In this document: positions 1 to 8,345 of the stretch, one piece after another
Layout: every line of letters begins with the position of its first letter
Numbering within the stretch: position 1 is the stretch's first letter
Source: Austwickia sp. TVS 96-490-7B
Lineage (GTDB): Bacteria > Actinomycetota > Actinomycetes > Actinomycetales > Dermatophilaceae
NCBI RefSeq assembly: GCF_019331795.1
Contig: NZ_JAHPZL010000008.1
Span: 279,104 to 340,504 of the forward strand
Reading direction: 5' to 3'
DNA length: 61,401 nucleotides
Notes under the pieces: model-generated
Databases searched by the model: none
What the model was told of the DNA's origin: nothing
The model's input: the letters and a program-made list of their open reading frames with translations, nothing else
Translations under genes and position numbers: made by a program

Positions 1-611
1 GGCAGCCCCACCCCAGCCACCACGAGCACAGCTCGGCTGCGACCGCCATGCCGCCGACCCCTCCCCCGAGTGGCATGCCAGCCGACCCATGCCAGGCTCA
101 ACACCGCAGGGAAAAACAGGTAAAACTGCTCTTCCACCGACAGTGACCAGGTATGCAGCAACGGATTCGACTCGGCAGGAGCATCAAAATAACCACCTGT
201 AGTGACCGCAATCACTCCATTAGCTACCAAGAGGACAGCACCCAGAGCCGTCTGTGCTGCCACCGCTTGAGCGCCAAACGGCCCCAAGGCGACAGCTGAC
301 ATCACCAAGGTCACGCTCAGCATCAACGCCAACGCCGGAGTCAGTCGACGAAAACGCCTCAGATAAAACCGCGCAAAACGCACCCGCCCCTGAGTCTCGA
401 TCTCACGGATCAACATGGCGGTGATCACAAAACCAGAGATGACAAAGAAGACATCGACACCGACAAAACCGCCTGGGACTGGCAACCCAGCGTGATAGAC
501 GATCACCAGCCCCACCGCGATCGCACGCAGCCCTTGAATATCCGGCCGACGTTGCGAGGTCACCGCGCGCAGCGTCGGCGCCTGCACCGGCATCTCCGAC
601 AGACTCGACAT
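1..611 (-). CDS. Acyltransferase 3 family membrane protein, N-terminal part (gene continues off the left edge)
   Basis: I translated this from the minus strand. It starts at an ATG (609-611) preceded by a GGAGGAG ribosome site and stays open to the window edge, giving about 203 residues. The N-terminus carries the family signature: RPDIQGLRAIAV, then a YHAG segment, then GGFVGVDVFFVISGF, then hydrophobic helices. Near residue 155 comes the LLHTWSLSVEEQFYLFFP motif. These are hallmarks of the OafA/YrhL-type membrane O-acyltransferases, which move acetyl or other acyl groups onto cell-surface glycans or lipids. The conserved His of YHAG is the expected catalytic residue. The C-terminal helices, and any SGNH domain, lie outside the window, so substrate cannot be judged. 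Confidence 0.9.
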   Translation of the reverse strand, partial: MSSLSEMPVQAPTLRAVTSQRRPDIQGLRAIAVGLVIVYHAGLPVPGGFVGVDVFFVISGFVITAMLIREIETQGRVRFARFYLRRFRRLTPALALMLSVTLVMSAVALGPFGAQAVAAQTALGAVLLVANGVIAVTTGGYFDAPAESNPLLHTWSLSVEEQFYLFFPAVLSLAWVGWHATRGRGRRHGGRSRAVLVVAGVGL

Positions 612-788
612 GACGTCTCCTCCTCGCAGTTCACCCCATCTGCCCCGGCCTGTGAGCTACGCAATGTCAGCGCGACATCACCGCTCGTGATCGCAGATTA
701 ACGGGGAGTTCGAGGATGATTCCCAGCAACGAAGCGACGCATTGACCTCAATCAGCGCAGCCGCCCCAGAAGTCCCGTTTAGGACGCT

Positions 789-1574
789 TCAGGACGCGCG
801 ATGACGACGAAAAACCGGCATATCTGGACGAGAGAGCTCTGCGACATATCGATAACCACCCTCATCAAAGTCAGTCAATGACCGGAGCGAGCGGACGCGA
901 TGCTGCACCATCCATCCAGCCATCAATCCACGGGCGCGTTTTGCAGCAAACGAAATGACTTTCCAATCGCCTCGAGGCCCCTGGTCCTCAAACCGAGGAG
1001 ACACCACTGTGGCGTCCAAAGCATCAAAGTCCACCGCCGAGCTGTACTCCACCGACGCCAAGTTCACCACCACCGAAGCCCCCGGAGATACCTGCAGGTC
1101 AGCTGCGATGAGCTCAGTGATCGACGAACCCCACCACCGATACAAACTGTCACCGCGATCCGTGACCAGTCGCGTACCCATCTCTAACCGGTACGGCGCG
1201 ATCAGATCCAACGGCCGCAGCACGCCATAGAGCCCAGACACGATCCGCAACGTCTTCTGAGCTTCGGTCAGGTCGCGGGCATCAAAACGGTCAGCAGCAT
1301 TCAATCCGCGATACACATCACCGGCAAAGAGGAAGATGGCCTGGCGGGCATTGTGCCACCCCAGCGGCGTCTCAAAATTGGCATAACGGTCGGCGTTACG
1401 GGCTGCCAAATCGGGCGAGATGCGCATCATCTCCCCCAGTTCCTCCGGAGATCGACGACGCAACACCTCCACCAATTGCACAGTGTCATCGAGCATCCGT
1501 GGCTGGCTGTGTTTCTCAGTGGGCAGGGCAGATTTTTCGTCCAGCGATTTCGCTGGGGACAGCAAAGTCAACAC
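789..1574 (-). CDS. yaaA: YaaA family protein (peroxide stress / DUF328)
   Basis: This 261-residue protein starts with LTLLSPAKSLDE, the characteristic opening of the YaaA/DUF328 family, and has the expected length. In E. coli YaaA limits intracellular unincorporated iron during peroxide stress; the fold contains a DNA-binding-like helix-hairpin-helix. Further matches are the LSGLYGVLRPLD-like segment (here SGLYGVLRPLDLIAPYRLEMG) and the C-terminal FDEGGYRY. The start is GTG. It is divergent from cutC, so the roughly 170-bp gap between the two starts should contain both promoters. The family assignment is firm; the physiological role in actinobacteria is inferred from E. coli. Confidence 0.9.
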   Translation of the reverse strand: MLTLLSPAKSLDEKSALPTEKHSQPRMLDDTVQLVEVLRRRSPEELGEMMRISPDLAARNADRYANFETPLGWHNARQAIFLFAGDVYRGLNAADRFDARDLTEAQKTLRIVSGLYGVLRPLDLIAPYRLEMGTRLVTDRGDSLYRWWGSSITELIAADLQVSPGASVVVNLASVEYSSAVDFDALDATVVSPRFEDQGPRGDWKVISFAAKRARGLMAGWMVQHRVRSLRSLTDFDEGGYRYVAELSRPDMPVFRRHRAS

Positions 1575-1744
1575 CCTGGCACGGTACCTTCCGATCGGCG
1601 CGCACCTGCAGCGCTCGCCCTGGCCGTCACCGTGCTCGATCCCCGACCGAGCGTCCAGGCGTATAGTTCACACGGCAGATGACAAGAGCCACAACGGTTT
1701 TCGTCGGCTGCGTGCATCGCGAGACACATCCCGTTGAAGGATCC

Positions 1745-2464
1745 ATGGCCGAAAACACCGCCGTACAAGTGGAGATCTGCGTCGGCAGCGTCGACGACGC
1801 GCTCGTCGCTGAACGCGCTGGAGCTGATCGTGTCGAGCTCTGCGCCGATCTCGGGCAAGGCGGCACCACCCCGTCCCTGGGTGCCGTGTCCGTCGCTCTG
1901 ACCGAGTTACGCCGCGCTGGCGTACAGGTCATGATCCGACCGCGTGGTGGCGACTTCCACTGTGACCCCACCCTAGAGAAGGTGGCCTTAGCGGATATCG
2001 CTGCGATCCGGACCTTGCCCAATCCGCACAGACTGCCCCTCGGGTTTGTCCTCGGGGCACTCACCCACGACGGGCGCCTCGATCAGCCCGTCTTGCGACG
2101 GCTGATCACTGCCTGCGGACCTCACCAAGTCACGCTGCACAAGGCTTTTGATGCCACCCCAGACCTACACGATGCCCTCGAAGCAGCAGTCGACCTGGGC
2201 GTGACCCGGATCCTCACCTCGGGTGGATTGGAAAGCGCCCTGGCCGGAATTGACCGGTTGCGAGCGCTACAGACGCAGTCCGCGGGTCGGATCGTCATCC
2301 TCGCTGGCGGTGGCATTCGACCTGACAACGCCGCCGCGGTGATCGCCGGGTCCGGGATCACCGAGATCCACTTGCGGGCACCGACGCTGAAAAACGGCAC
2401 CGAAGCGACCGATCCAGATCTGGTACGGCGCATGGTCGAGCTCGCTCATCACCCTTTGATTTAG
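1745..2464 (+). CDS. cutC: CutC family protein (copper homeostasis, TIM barrel)
   Basis: I chose the ATG at 1745 (MAENTAVQVEICV) because it has a GAAGGA ribosome site and the family begins here; an in-frame ATG at 1679 would add 22 residues unlike the family. The 239-residue product has the CutC pattern: ICVGSVDDALVAERAGADRVELCADL, then the MIRPRGGDF motif, then VTLHKAFD, then ILTSGG, then a LAGGGI phosphate-loop-like segment. CutC proteins are TIM-barrel proteins; E. coli cutC was linked to copper tolerance, although part of that phenotype was later attributed to a neighbouring small RNA. The biochemical role is therefore uncertain. Confidence 0.9.
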   Translation: MAENTAVQVEICVGSVDDALVAERAGADRVELCADLGQGGTTPSLGAVSVALTELRRAGVQVMIRPRGGDFHCDPTLEKVALADIAAIRTLPNPHRLPLGFVLGALTHDGRLDQPVLRRLITACGPHQVTLHKAFDATPDLHDALEAAVDLGVTRILTSGGLESALAGIDRLRALQTQSAGRIVILAGGGIRPDNAAAVIAGSGITEIHLRAPTLKNGTEATDPDLVRRMVELAHHPLI

Positions 2465-2823
2465 TTGACTAAACAACTTTAAAAGAAGGCTCTTGGCGCT
2501 TTTCTGCGCGGCGGCAAATGGGCGTCGTGGGGAAAGTCACACCGGAGATTGGTTGTGGGCTTAGGCATCATGAAGCGTCCGCTCGTCATGGCTCTCACCA
2601 GGGCATTTATCGAGTGCGGTCAAACTCTTAGGCGTCTCTTGCGGTGCGCTAAATATGACCAAGACGGTGGACAATATGGACTTCAACATTGTAGACATGG
2701 ACGACTGACCTAGGGGTGTCATAAAGAGCCTCCACCTTGCTATGGTGGGGGCGATCCTCACCCTAAAAGGATCACTTCCCACCTGATTCCTGCTCGCCCC
2801 CTACCCTCTTTGGAGCGTCCTTC
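2465..2823. other. Intergenic region between cutC and the trypsin-like gene
   Basis: This 359-bp stretch has only short overlapping reading frames without ribosome sites or family features, so I see no gene. It is less GC-rich than its surroundings in places and should hold the cutC transcription end and the protease promoter. I could not identify a convincing -10/-35 pair or a strong hairpin. Confidence 0.5.
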
Positions 2824-4155
2824 ATGAAGAATCCTTTGCCGGTGTCCCGTCGTCGGGCTGTGACCTGGGGCTTGGCGAGCTGCATGCTCGTCAGCGTCGC
2901 CGGGGCTGCAGTGCCCGCTTCCGCTGCTGACGGTGCCCCCGACGAGGTCACCAAGCACATCGTCAATGGTGAGTTTCCCAGCGCCCCCGAGGGTGCTGTG
3001 TCGTTGTACGCCCCGTCCCATGGCGGCTTCTCCTGCTCGGCGTCGCGCATCGGTCCGCAGTGGGTGCTCACGGCGCGGCACTGCGCTGATCTGCGTCCAA
3101 CCCGGGCCTACACCAACTCGATTGGTGCCAACCAGGGTGAGCACGCCAACGTCGCGCAGATCATCAACGCACCAGACGGGGATGTCGCACTCCTCAAACT
3201 GGACTCCACGCCGCCCGGGAAAGTCTTGCCGTACTCAGGGACTCCGCTTCGTCAAGGCGATCAGGTGCTCATGCAGGGATGGGGCATGACCTCCTCCGGT
3301 GGCGCCGCCAGTCCTCGGCTGAAGTCAGCGACAGGGTCGTTCCTGGGTAGCGGCACCAACCCGTACTACCGCGGTGAGGATCTGCTCATTAAGGGCGGCA
3401 CCGGATCCCCGTGGAAGGGCGATTCTGGTGGCCCAGTCACCAAGGACGGAGTTCTGTACGGCGCGCTTTCCTGGAGTGAGTCCTACGGAGTCAACCCGCA
3501 GAGCCGCTCCGGCTACGGCTCAGTGGTACGCCATGCCGCATGGGTGCAGCAGCACACTGGCATCGCACCGAACACCACTAACGCGCCTCAGCCGCCCAAC
3601 GGGAACGCACCTCAGCCGCCGAACGGGAACAACCCCCAACCACCTAACGGCAACGTCCCCCAGCCGCCCAATGGCAACGCGCCTCAGCCGCCGAACGGGA
3701 ACAACCCCCAGCCCCCCAATGTCAAAGGTCCCCAGCCGCCGAACGTCAAAGGCGCTCAGCCGAGCCCGAGCAGCACCTCGTCTCCTGCTCCTGATGACAA
3801 GGCACCGCTCTACATGTGGGTCACCCCTGAACTGTGGCCCAAGGTGAAGGAAGCCAGCGAGGTGCGCCCGGTCGCTGTGGTCTTCTGCGCCGTCAACAAC
3901 AGCGACTGCGACCGCTCCTCTGGCGCAATCCTTGGCGCCCACCGAGACGGCAAAGAGTCGTGGAGCTTGGCTCTGCTCGACGTGGAGAAAAACAAGGATC
4001 TGACCAAGGAATCCCGCGTCACCAAGATGCCGACGGTGGTCTTCTACTGGAAGGGCAAGGAAATCCCGGACACCCGCCACGAAGGCGTCCTTTCGCAGGA
4101 CGACATGAAGGGCAAGGCCGAGAAAGCGAAGGCCTGGGCCAAGGATCACCGCTGA
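2824..4155 (+). CDS. Secreted trypsin-like serine protease with PQPPNGN repeats and a thioredoxin-like C-terminal domain
   Basis: 443 residues. Residues 1-35 form a signal peptide (MKNPLPVSRRR then a hydrophobic core, ending ASA). Residues 45-245 are an S1 chymotrypsin fold: IVNGE, catalytic His86 in LTARHC, Asp120 in GDVALLKL, Ser201 in GDSGGPV. Residues 254-312 are a proline-rich linker made of tandem PQPPNGN-like units (last two PQPPNVKG). Residues 328-443 look thioredoxin-like (VRPVAVVFC, then KMPTVVFYWKGKEI with the cis-Pro MPT), but the CxxC is replaced by a spaced pair, Cys355 and Cys362. It is probably exported or wall-associated. The protease call is firm; the C-terminal fold is an inference from the beta-strand/cis-Pro pattern. 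Confidence 0.88.
   Translation: MKNPLPVSRRRAVTWGLASCMLVSVAGAAVPASAADGAPDEVTKHIVNGEFPSAPEGAVSLYAPSHGGFSCSASRIGPQWVLTARHCADLRPTRAYTNSIGANQGEHANVAQIINAPDGDVALLKLDSTPPGKVLPYSGTPLRQGDQVLMQGWGMTSSGGAASPRLKSATGSFLGSGTNPYYRGEDLLIKGGTGSPWKGDSGGPVTKDGVLYGALSWSESYGVNPQSRSGYGSVVRHAAWVQQHTGIAPNTTNAPQPPNGNAPQPPNGNNPQPPNGNVPQPPNGNAPQPPNGNNPQPPNVKGPQPPNVKGAQPSPSSTSSPAPDDKAPLYMWVTPELWPKVKEASEVRPVAVVFCAVNNSDCDRSSGAILGAHRDGKESWSLALLDVEKNKDLTKESRVTKMPTVVFYWKGKEIPDTRHEGVLSQDDMKGKAEKAKAWAKDHR
3586..3759 (+). repeat. In-frame tandem repeat encoding PQPPNGN-type heptads
   Basis: About seven to eight copies of a roughly 21-bp unit (cctcagccgcccaacgggaac and variants) encode PQPPNGN/PQPPNVK heptads. The repeat links the protease domain to the C-terminal domain. 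Such linkers typically span the cell wall and can vary in copy number by slippage. Confidence 0.85.
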
Positions 4156-4202
4156 CAGTGACTGTTATCGCTGTCTAGAGTGATTTATCACTCGATGACG
4201 AC

Positions 4203-4244
4203 CGCTCGGCGGCCGACTCCTTCTTCGGAGACGGCCGCCGAGCG
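4203..4244 (+). terminator. Hairpin terminator after the protease gene
   Basis: A perfect 13-bp inverted repeat (CGCTCGGCGGCCG ... CGGCCGCCGAGCG, 4203-4215 with 4232-4244) lies 48 bp after the protease stop and is followed by CTTTG. It also lies downstream of the convergent VOC gene, so it may work in both directions. Confidence 0.7.
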
Positions 4245-4326
4245 CTTTGCTGTCACAACCAGTGCCCTGACAAGCGTCCCAAAAGTGCTAAAGGGAATCG
4301 GGTGCGGCGATGCTGCTTGGTGGAGG

Positions 4327-4698
4327 TCAGCGGTGACCGTCGAGCCCGAACACGTTCCCAAAGGGGTCGATGAGCTGGCAGATCGCTCGATCCGCGCTGA
4401 TATCCAACGGTCCCCGATGATGCGTAGCGTTCGCCTGCAGAGCCTGTTGGCGGGCCCGATCGAGGTGCTGGGTGGCGAAATAGACCACCACGCTGCCCCC
4501 CGATGGATTGCGATCTGGATCTGCTGGATGGAAGCCGATCTCGGTGCCGTCGACATTAAGAAACCAGTAGCCCTCGTTTTCGGTGATCTCGCCCGTACCC
4601 AAGATGTTGTCGCGATACCAGGTAGCCGCAGCTTCCTGGTCATCCACGAAGAACATGACGGCTCGCACCGGTCCACGCTGATGAGATTCACGGTTCAT
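4327..4698 (-). CDS. VOC superfamily protein (glyoxalase/bleomycin-resistance fold)
   Basis: 123 residues from the ATG at 4698 (MNRESHQRGPVRAVMFF). A longer in-frame start at 4806 would add 36 residues unrelated to the fold, so I prefer the shorter. The beta-alpha-beta-beta-beta modules are visible: VRAVMFFVDDQEAAATWYRDN, then GTEIGFHPAD, then a second half ending in QLIDPFGNVFGL, the typical C-terminal 'DPxGNxxxL' of this superfamily. Members are metal-dependent lyases, dioxygenases or drug-binding proteins; nothing here fixes the substrate. It lies just downstream of, and co-directional with, mshC, so it might be cotranscribed. Confidence 0.8.
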   Translation of the reverse strand: MNRESHQRGPVRAVMFFVDDQEAAATWYRDNILGTGEITENEGYWFLNVDGTEIGFHPADPDRNPSGGSVVVYFATQHLDRARQQALQANATHHRGPLDISADRAICQLIDPFGNVFGLDGHR

Positions 4699-4821
4699 GC
4701 GAGTAGTCAATACCGCGGCACAGTCAACCACCACCACTTTGTCATCGGCACAACAGTAGCGAGCTACTTTTCCTGGGCTTGGCTCAGCCGTTTGCCGGTG
4801 AAGCACAGATCACGCATCAGC

Positions 4822-6108
4822 TCACCGGCGTGGGAGGTCCACCCCGAGGAGTGCGTCGACCAGATCACGCATCAAAGCAGGTGCGTCTTCGGTGTTTTCG
4901 GCGTGGGGGTTACCGGCGAGCGCTATGTCAGTCCAGGTGTCTATCAGGGTGAGTGCGCGAGGGGTGTTGAGGTCGTCGGCGAGTGCGTGTCGGACGTCGT
5001 TGAGGAGTCGGTGGGCGTCAGGTGCGCTGGGGAGGGTGGCGGCGTGGGCCCACTGGTTCAGGCGGTGTCGGGCTTGGGTGAGGTCGTGGTCGGTCCATTC
5101 CCAGTCGGTGCCGTGGTGATGGTTGAGCAGGGCGAGGCGGATGGCGTTGGGGTTTTCTCCGGCGGCTCGTAGCCGGGAGACGAGGACGAGGTTGCCACGG
5201 GATTTGCTCATCTTGTGCCCGTTGTATCCGACCATCGCCTGGTGGAGGTAGGCCTGGGCGAAGGTGTCGTGGTGGTGGAGGGCAGCGGCTTGGGTGGCGC
5301 TCATTTCGTGGTGGGGGAAGACGAGGTCAGTGCCGCCGCCTTGGACGTCGAAGCCCATGCCGAGATGGTTGAGTGCAATGGTGGTGCATTCGATGTGCCA
5401 GCCCGGGCGGCCTGCGCCGAGGCTTTCTGAGGGCCATGATGGTTCGTGGTGGCGGGCGGCGCGCCACAGGAGGGGGTCGAATCGGTGTCGTTTGCCGGGG
5501 CGGTGGGGGTCGCCGCCGCGGTCGGCGAAGACGGCGTCCATAGCGTTGGCGTCCCAGCCGCTGACGGCGCCGAACTCGGGGCGGGCGGTGATGTCGAGGT
5601 AGATGTCACCGTTGCCGTCGGGGGTGGCACCGAGGGGGTCGTCGTCGGGGACGGGGAGGCGGTAGGCGGCGCCGTTGGTGAGGAGGGTGGCGACGTGAGC
5701 GGCGATGGTGTCGATGGATTCGACAACGCCGACGAAGTGGTTGGGTGGGATGACGCGCAGGGCGGTCATGTCGTCGCGGAAGAGTTGGATTTCGCTGGTG
5801 GCGAGGTCGCGCCAGTCGACGCCGTCGCGAGTGGCGCGTTCGAGGAGAGGGTCGTCGATGTCGGTGACGTTTTGGGCGTAGGTGACGTCGCGGCCGGTGT
5901 CGCGCAGGAGCCGTCCGAGGATGTCGAAGGTGACGTACGTGGCGGCGTGGCCCATGTGGGTGGCGTCGTAGGGGGTGATGCCGCAGACATACATGCGGGC
6001 GGTGGGTCCGGGGGTGAGGGTGATGGGACCGCGGTGGGTGTCACGGACGGTAGGGAGGGGGGCCGTTTCGGGTAGGGACGGCAGGTCAGGTGTTTCCCAG
6101 GCGATCAC
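4822..6108 (-). CDS. mshC: Cysteine:1D-myo-inosityl glucosamine ligase (mycothiol biosynthesis)
   Basis: 428 residues, the normal MshC length. It is a class I cysteinyl-tRNA-synthetase paralogue that joins L-cysteine to GlcN-Ins with ATP. The active site is visible: YVCGITPYDATHMGHA with zinc-binding Cys42 and the HxGH motif at 51-54, the GWHIECT zinc segment, and KMSKS near residue 300. The short C-terminal region and the ITPYDATHMGHA wording distinguish it from true CysRS. It is the last gene of a compact minus-strand cluster with a histidine phosphatase, DUF3090 and an SCO1664-type protein (21-bp gap to the latter), an arrangement widespread in mycothiol-producing actinobacteria. Confidence 0.96.
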   Translation of the reverse strand: MIAWETPDLPSLPETAPLPTVRDTHRGPITLTPGPTARMYVCGITPYDATHMGHAATYVTFDILGRLLRDTGRDVTYAQNVTDIDDPLLERATRDGVDWRDLATSEIQLFRDDMTALRVIPPNHFVGVVESIDTIAAHVATLLTNGAAYRLPVPDDDPLGATPDGNGDIYLDITARPEFGAVSGWDANAMDAVFADRGGDPHRPGKRHRFDPLLWRAARHHEPSWPSESLGAGRPGWHIECTTIALNHLGMGFDVQGGGTDLVFPHHEMSATQAAALHHHDTFAQAYLHQAMVGYNGHKMSKSRGNLVLVSRLRAAGENPNAIRLALLNHHHGTDWEWTDHDLTQARHRLNQWAHAATLPSAPDAHRLLNDVRHALADDLNTPRALTLIDTWTDIALAGNPHAENTEDAPALMRDLVDALLGVDLPRR

Positions 6109-6129
6109 AGCGGAAGCCTACCGGTGCGT

Positions 6130-7077
6130 TCATAGGGGCGGCCACGGGATGGCGGGTCGGTGGGGGTCTGGAGCGGGATAGCGGGGGTTGTCACGCAGGT
6201 GGTGGGTGCGTTGGTGGAGGGCGTCGATTTCGGTGTCGGTGAGTAAAGCACCCAGGGTGGAGGTGAGATCGGTGCTGGTGAGCGCGGTGTGGAGTTGGTG
6301 GAGTCGGTCGATGTCCGCGGCGTGGAGGGGTTGTCCTTGCCAGCCCCAGAGGATGGTGCGCAATTTGGGGTGGTGGTGCAGGGTCAGGCCGTGGTCGATG
6401 GCGCGCAGGTCACCGGTGGTCTCGCGCAGGATGTGTCCAGCTTTGCGGTCGGCGTTGTTGAGGACGACGTCGAGGACGGCGAGGGAGGCGAGGGTGGGGT
6501 GGTCTGCGTGGGAGAGGGTGACGGGGGTGCCGTCGGCGGTGGTGGCGTCGAGGATGGGCAGCCAGTGGGGTGGGGTGTGGCCGGTGGGGTGCAGGGCGAC
6601 GACCTCGGGATCGGGGGGATCTTTGGGGGTGTCGGTGTCATCAGCTCCGGGTGGTGGTGGGCCGATCCATAGTTGGAGGGAGCCGGGGCCGAGGGTGCTG
6701 TCACGCATCACGGTGGTGGGGATGAGGTTCCAGCCGCCGGCGCGGTCGATCAGGGCTGCGGCGACTTCTCGTGCGGCCAAGCTGGCGTGTGGGGTGCCGG
6801 TGGGGAAGTCATGGAGGGGGCGTTCGCCGGCGATGGGTTTGTACACGGCGTAGTGGTGTCCGGCAGGGTTGGTCAAGCCGTCAACGGTGACGAGGATGGC
6901 GGCGTTGGAGGCGTCGGTGAGGCGTCCGACGACGGTGAGGGTGCCGCTGTGGAGGGCGCGGTGGACGGCAGCGTCGTCGGTGGGGTGGGGCTGGTGGGGG
7001 GTGTTCAGCGTCGGTATCCGTTGGCTCGAGGGCAGATGTGGCCGTTGGGGTCGATGGGGCCGGCGCAGAAGGGGCAT
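6130..7077 (-). CDS. SCO1664 family protein (PI3/4-kinase-like fold, function unknown)
   Basis: Up to 315 residues. Recognisable segments are LTVVGRLTDASNAAILV, then YAVYKPIAGERPLHDFP (a kinase-like lysine strand), then REVAAALIDRAGGWNLIPTTV, then LDVVLNNADRKAGHIL and LRAIDHGLTLH (catalytic N-D-x-K and metal-binding D-H-G motifs). These resemble the HipA/PI3K-4K superfamily, so ATP-dependent phosphotransfer is plausible but unproven. The start is uncertain: the only ATG (7077) overlaps DUF3090 by 73 bp and gives a non-homologous N-terminus, while a start near 7008 would need CTG (CTGA overlap with the DUF3090 stop). Confidence 0.85.
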   Translation of the reverse strand: MPLLRRPHRPQRPHLPSSQRIPTLNTPHQPHPTDDAAVHRALHSGTLTVVGRLTDASNAAILVTVDGLTNPAGHHYAVYKPIAGERPLHDFPTGTPHASLAAREVAAALIDRAGGWNLIPTTVMRDSTLGPGSLQLWIGPPPPGADDTDTPKDPPDPEVVALHPTGHTPPHWLPILDATTADGTPVTLSHADHPTLASLAVLDVVLNNADRKAGHILRETTGDLRAIDHGLTLHHHPKLRTILWGWQGQPLHAADIDRLHQLHTALTSTDLTSTLGALLTDTEIDALHQRTHHLRDNPRYPAPDPHRPAIPWPPL

Positions 7078-7574
7078 TGGGGGCGTCCCGCGGCGATGAC
7101 GCGCAGACCACGGCGGGCGAAAGCTCGAGCCATCGCGGCGGGTAGCGTGACGCGCAGAACCAGTTGAAGGGGGTCGGTGGCGGGGTCGTCGCTGAGGTCG
7201 TCGGCGTCGGCGAGTTCTTCGATGTCGACGGTGTCGAAAGCGTCACCGACAGCGTGAAGTTCCAAGACGAGGCTGAGGGTGCGAGGTTCCCAAGACAGAC
7301 CCATGGTGCCGACGCGGAATTCTTCATCGACGGGCGTGCTCAGCGGGGCGTCGTCCTGGTAGGCCTGGGCGGCTTGTTCGCTGGCAAGTCCGGCGGCGAA
7401 TTCGTCGAGGAGGTCGTTGACGCGGTCGACGAGGACCGTGACTTGGGTTTTTTCGACGCCGACAGTGGTGATGCGGTTGCCGGTGCTGGCTTGGAGATAG
7501 AACTCCCGTTGTCCGGGTTCGCCGATCGTGCCGACCACGAAACGGTCCGGTTGGTCATAGGAGATCAAGGCCAT
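7005..7574 (-). CDS. DUF3090 family protein
   Basis: 189 residues, starting MALISYDQPDRFVVGTIGEPGQREFYLQA, the typical DUF3090 opening. The C-terminus carries a small cysteine cluster (CPFCAGPIDPNGHICPR) that looks like a zinc-binding knuckle. No catalytic role is known for the family. It is tightly coupled: the upstream phosphatase gene ends 9 bp before this start, and its own stop lies within the reading frame of the SCO1664-type gene. The constant association with a phosphatase and a kinase-like protein suggests a shared pathway. Confidence 0.92.
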   Translation of the reverse strand: MALISYDQPDRFVVGTIGEPGQREFYLQASTGNRITTVGVEKTQVTVLVDRVNDLLDEFAAGLASEQAAQAYQDDAPLSTPVDEEFRVGTMGLSWEPRTLSLVLELHAVGDAFDTVDIEELADADDLSDDPATDPLQLVLRVTLPAAMARAFARRGLRVIAAGRPQCPFCAGPIDPNGHICPRANGYRR

Positions 7575-7583
7575 GTCCTGACC

Positions 7584-8273
7584 TTAGTCGCCTGCGCCTC
7601 CTCCGGGTACGGCGTCAGTGGTGGTGCGCTGGCGCGGTGGTTGCCAGGGGCTGCTGGTGTCGTTGACGCGCAGCAGATAGGGCCGGGTGGGGGTGTATCG
7701 CACGATGGAAAGGCTTCCCGGATCAATCTGCCAGCGCTGAAACAGGTCGAGGTGGGCGCCAGCGGCGTCGGCGAGGATGGCTTTGATGACGTCACCGTGG
7801 GTGACAGCGAGCCAGATCGCGTCGTCGCCGTACGTCGTGGTGATGTCGGTGTCGATCTCTCGGATCGCGGCGACGGACCGGGCTGACATGTCGGCGAGGC
7901 TTTCTCCCGAGCTGGTGGGACTGTCCGGGAATCGGGCGGCGGCGGGTTGGTCCTGCACCGTGCGCCACAGCGGGTCGTCAGCGAGGTCGGCAAGGTGACG
8001 TCCAGTCCACGCCCCGTAGCGGCACTCCCCCAGTCGGTCGTCGGTACGTCGGGGAATGTCCTGCCCGGCCAGGGCCAGGTCAGCGGTGTGGCAGCACCGA
8101 AGGAGCGGGCTGGTCACAGCCAGCGTGAGCGGGATCGCGGCCAGCAGGGTGGACCAGGCGCGGGCCTGGTCGCAGCCGGTGTCGTCGAGATCGACGCCCT
8201 GAGTCCAACCCGCAAGAATCCCAGCAGTATTGGCCGTGGTCCGGCCGTGCCTCATCAGCAGGACAGTGGCCAT
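7584..8273 (-). CDS. Histidine phosphatase superfamily protein (MSMEG_4193-type)
   Basis: 229 residues from the ATG at 8273 (MATVLLMRHGRTTAN). The phosphohistidine motif is R8-H9-G10, and the later acid/histidine pair is in SSGESLADM and LAVTHGDVIK. A longer in-frame start at 8516 would overlap the corA N-terminus on the other strand and adds no homology. This actinobacterial subfamily is often labelled a putative phosphomutase; the true substrate is unknown. It is the first gene of the cluster with DUF3090, SCO1664-type protein and mshC. It is divergent from corA with only about 70 bp between starts. Confidence 0.9.
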   Translation of the reverse strand: MATVLLMRHGRTTANTAGILAGWTQGVDLDDTGCDQARAWSTLLAAIPLTLAVTSPLLRCCHTADLALAGQDIPRRTDDRLGECRYGAWTGRHLADLADDPLWRTVQDQPAAARFPDSPTSSGESLADMSARSVAAIREIDTDITTTYGDDAIWLAVTHGDVIKAILADAAGAHLDLFQRWQIDPGSLSIVRYTPTRPYLLRVNDTSSPWQPPRQRTTTDAVPGGGAGD

Positions 8274-8345
8274 GCTGGCGATGTTATCGCGACAGGATGG
8301 GGGCTGCGCCTCGTCCAGGGGCCAGGGTGGGAGCAGAATGTCCGG

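Noticed and set aside
5446-6075. Long plus-strand open frame opposite mshC
   Set aside because: It is Gly/Val-rich, lacks a ribosome site and mirrors the codon bias of mshC on the other strand; a typical antisense shadow.
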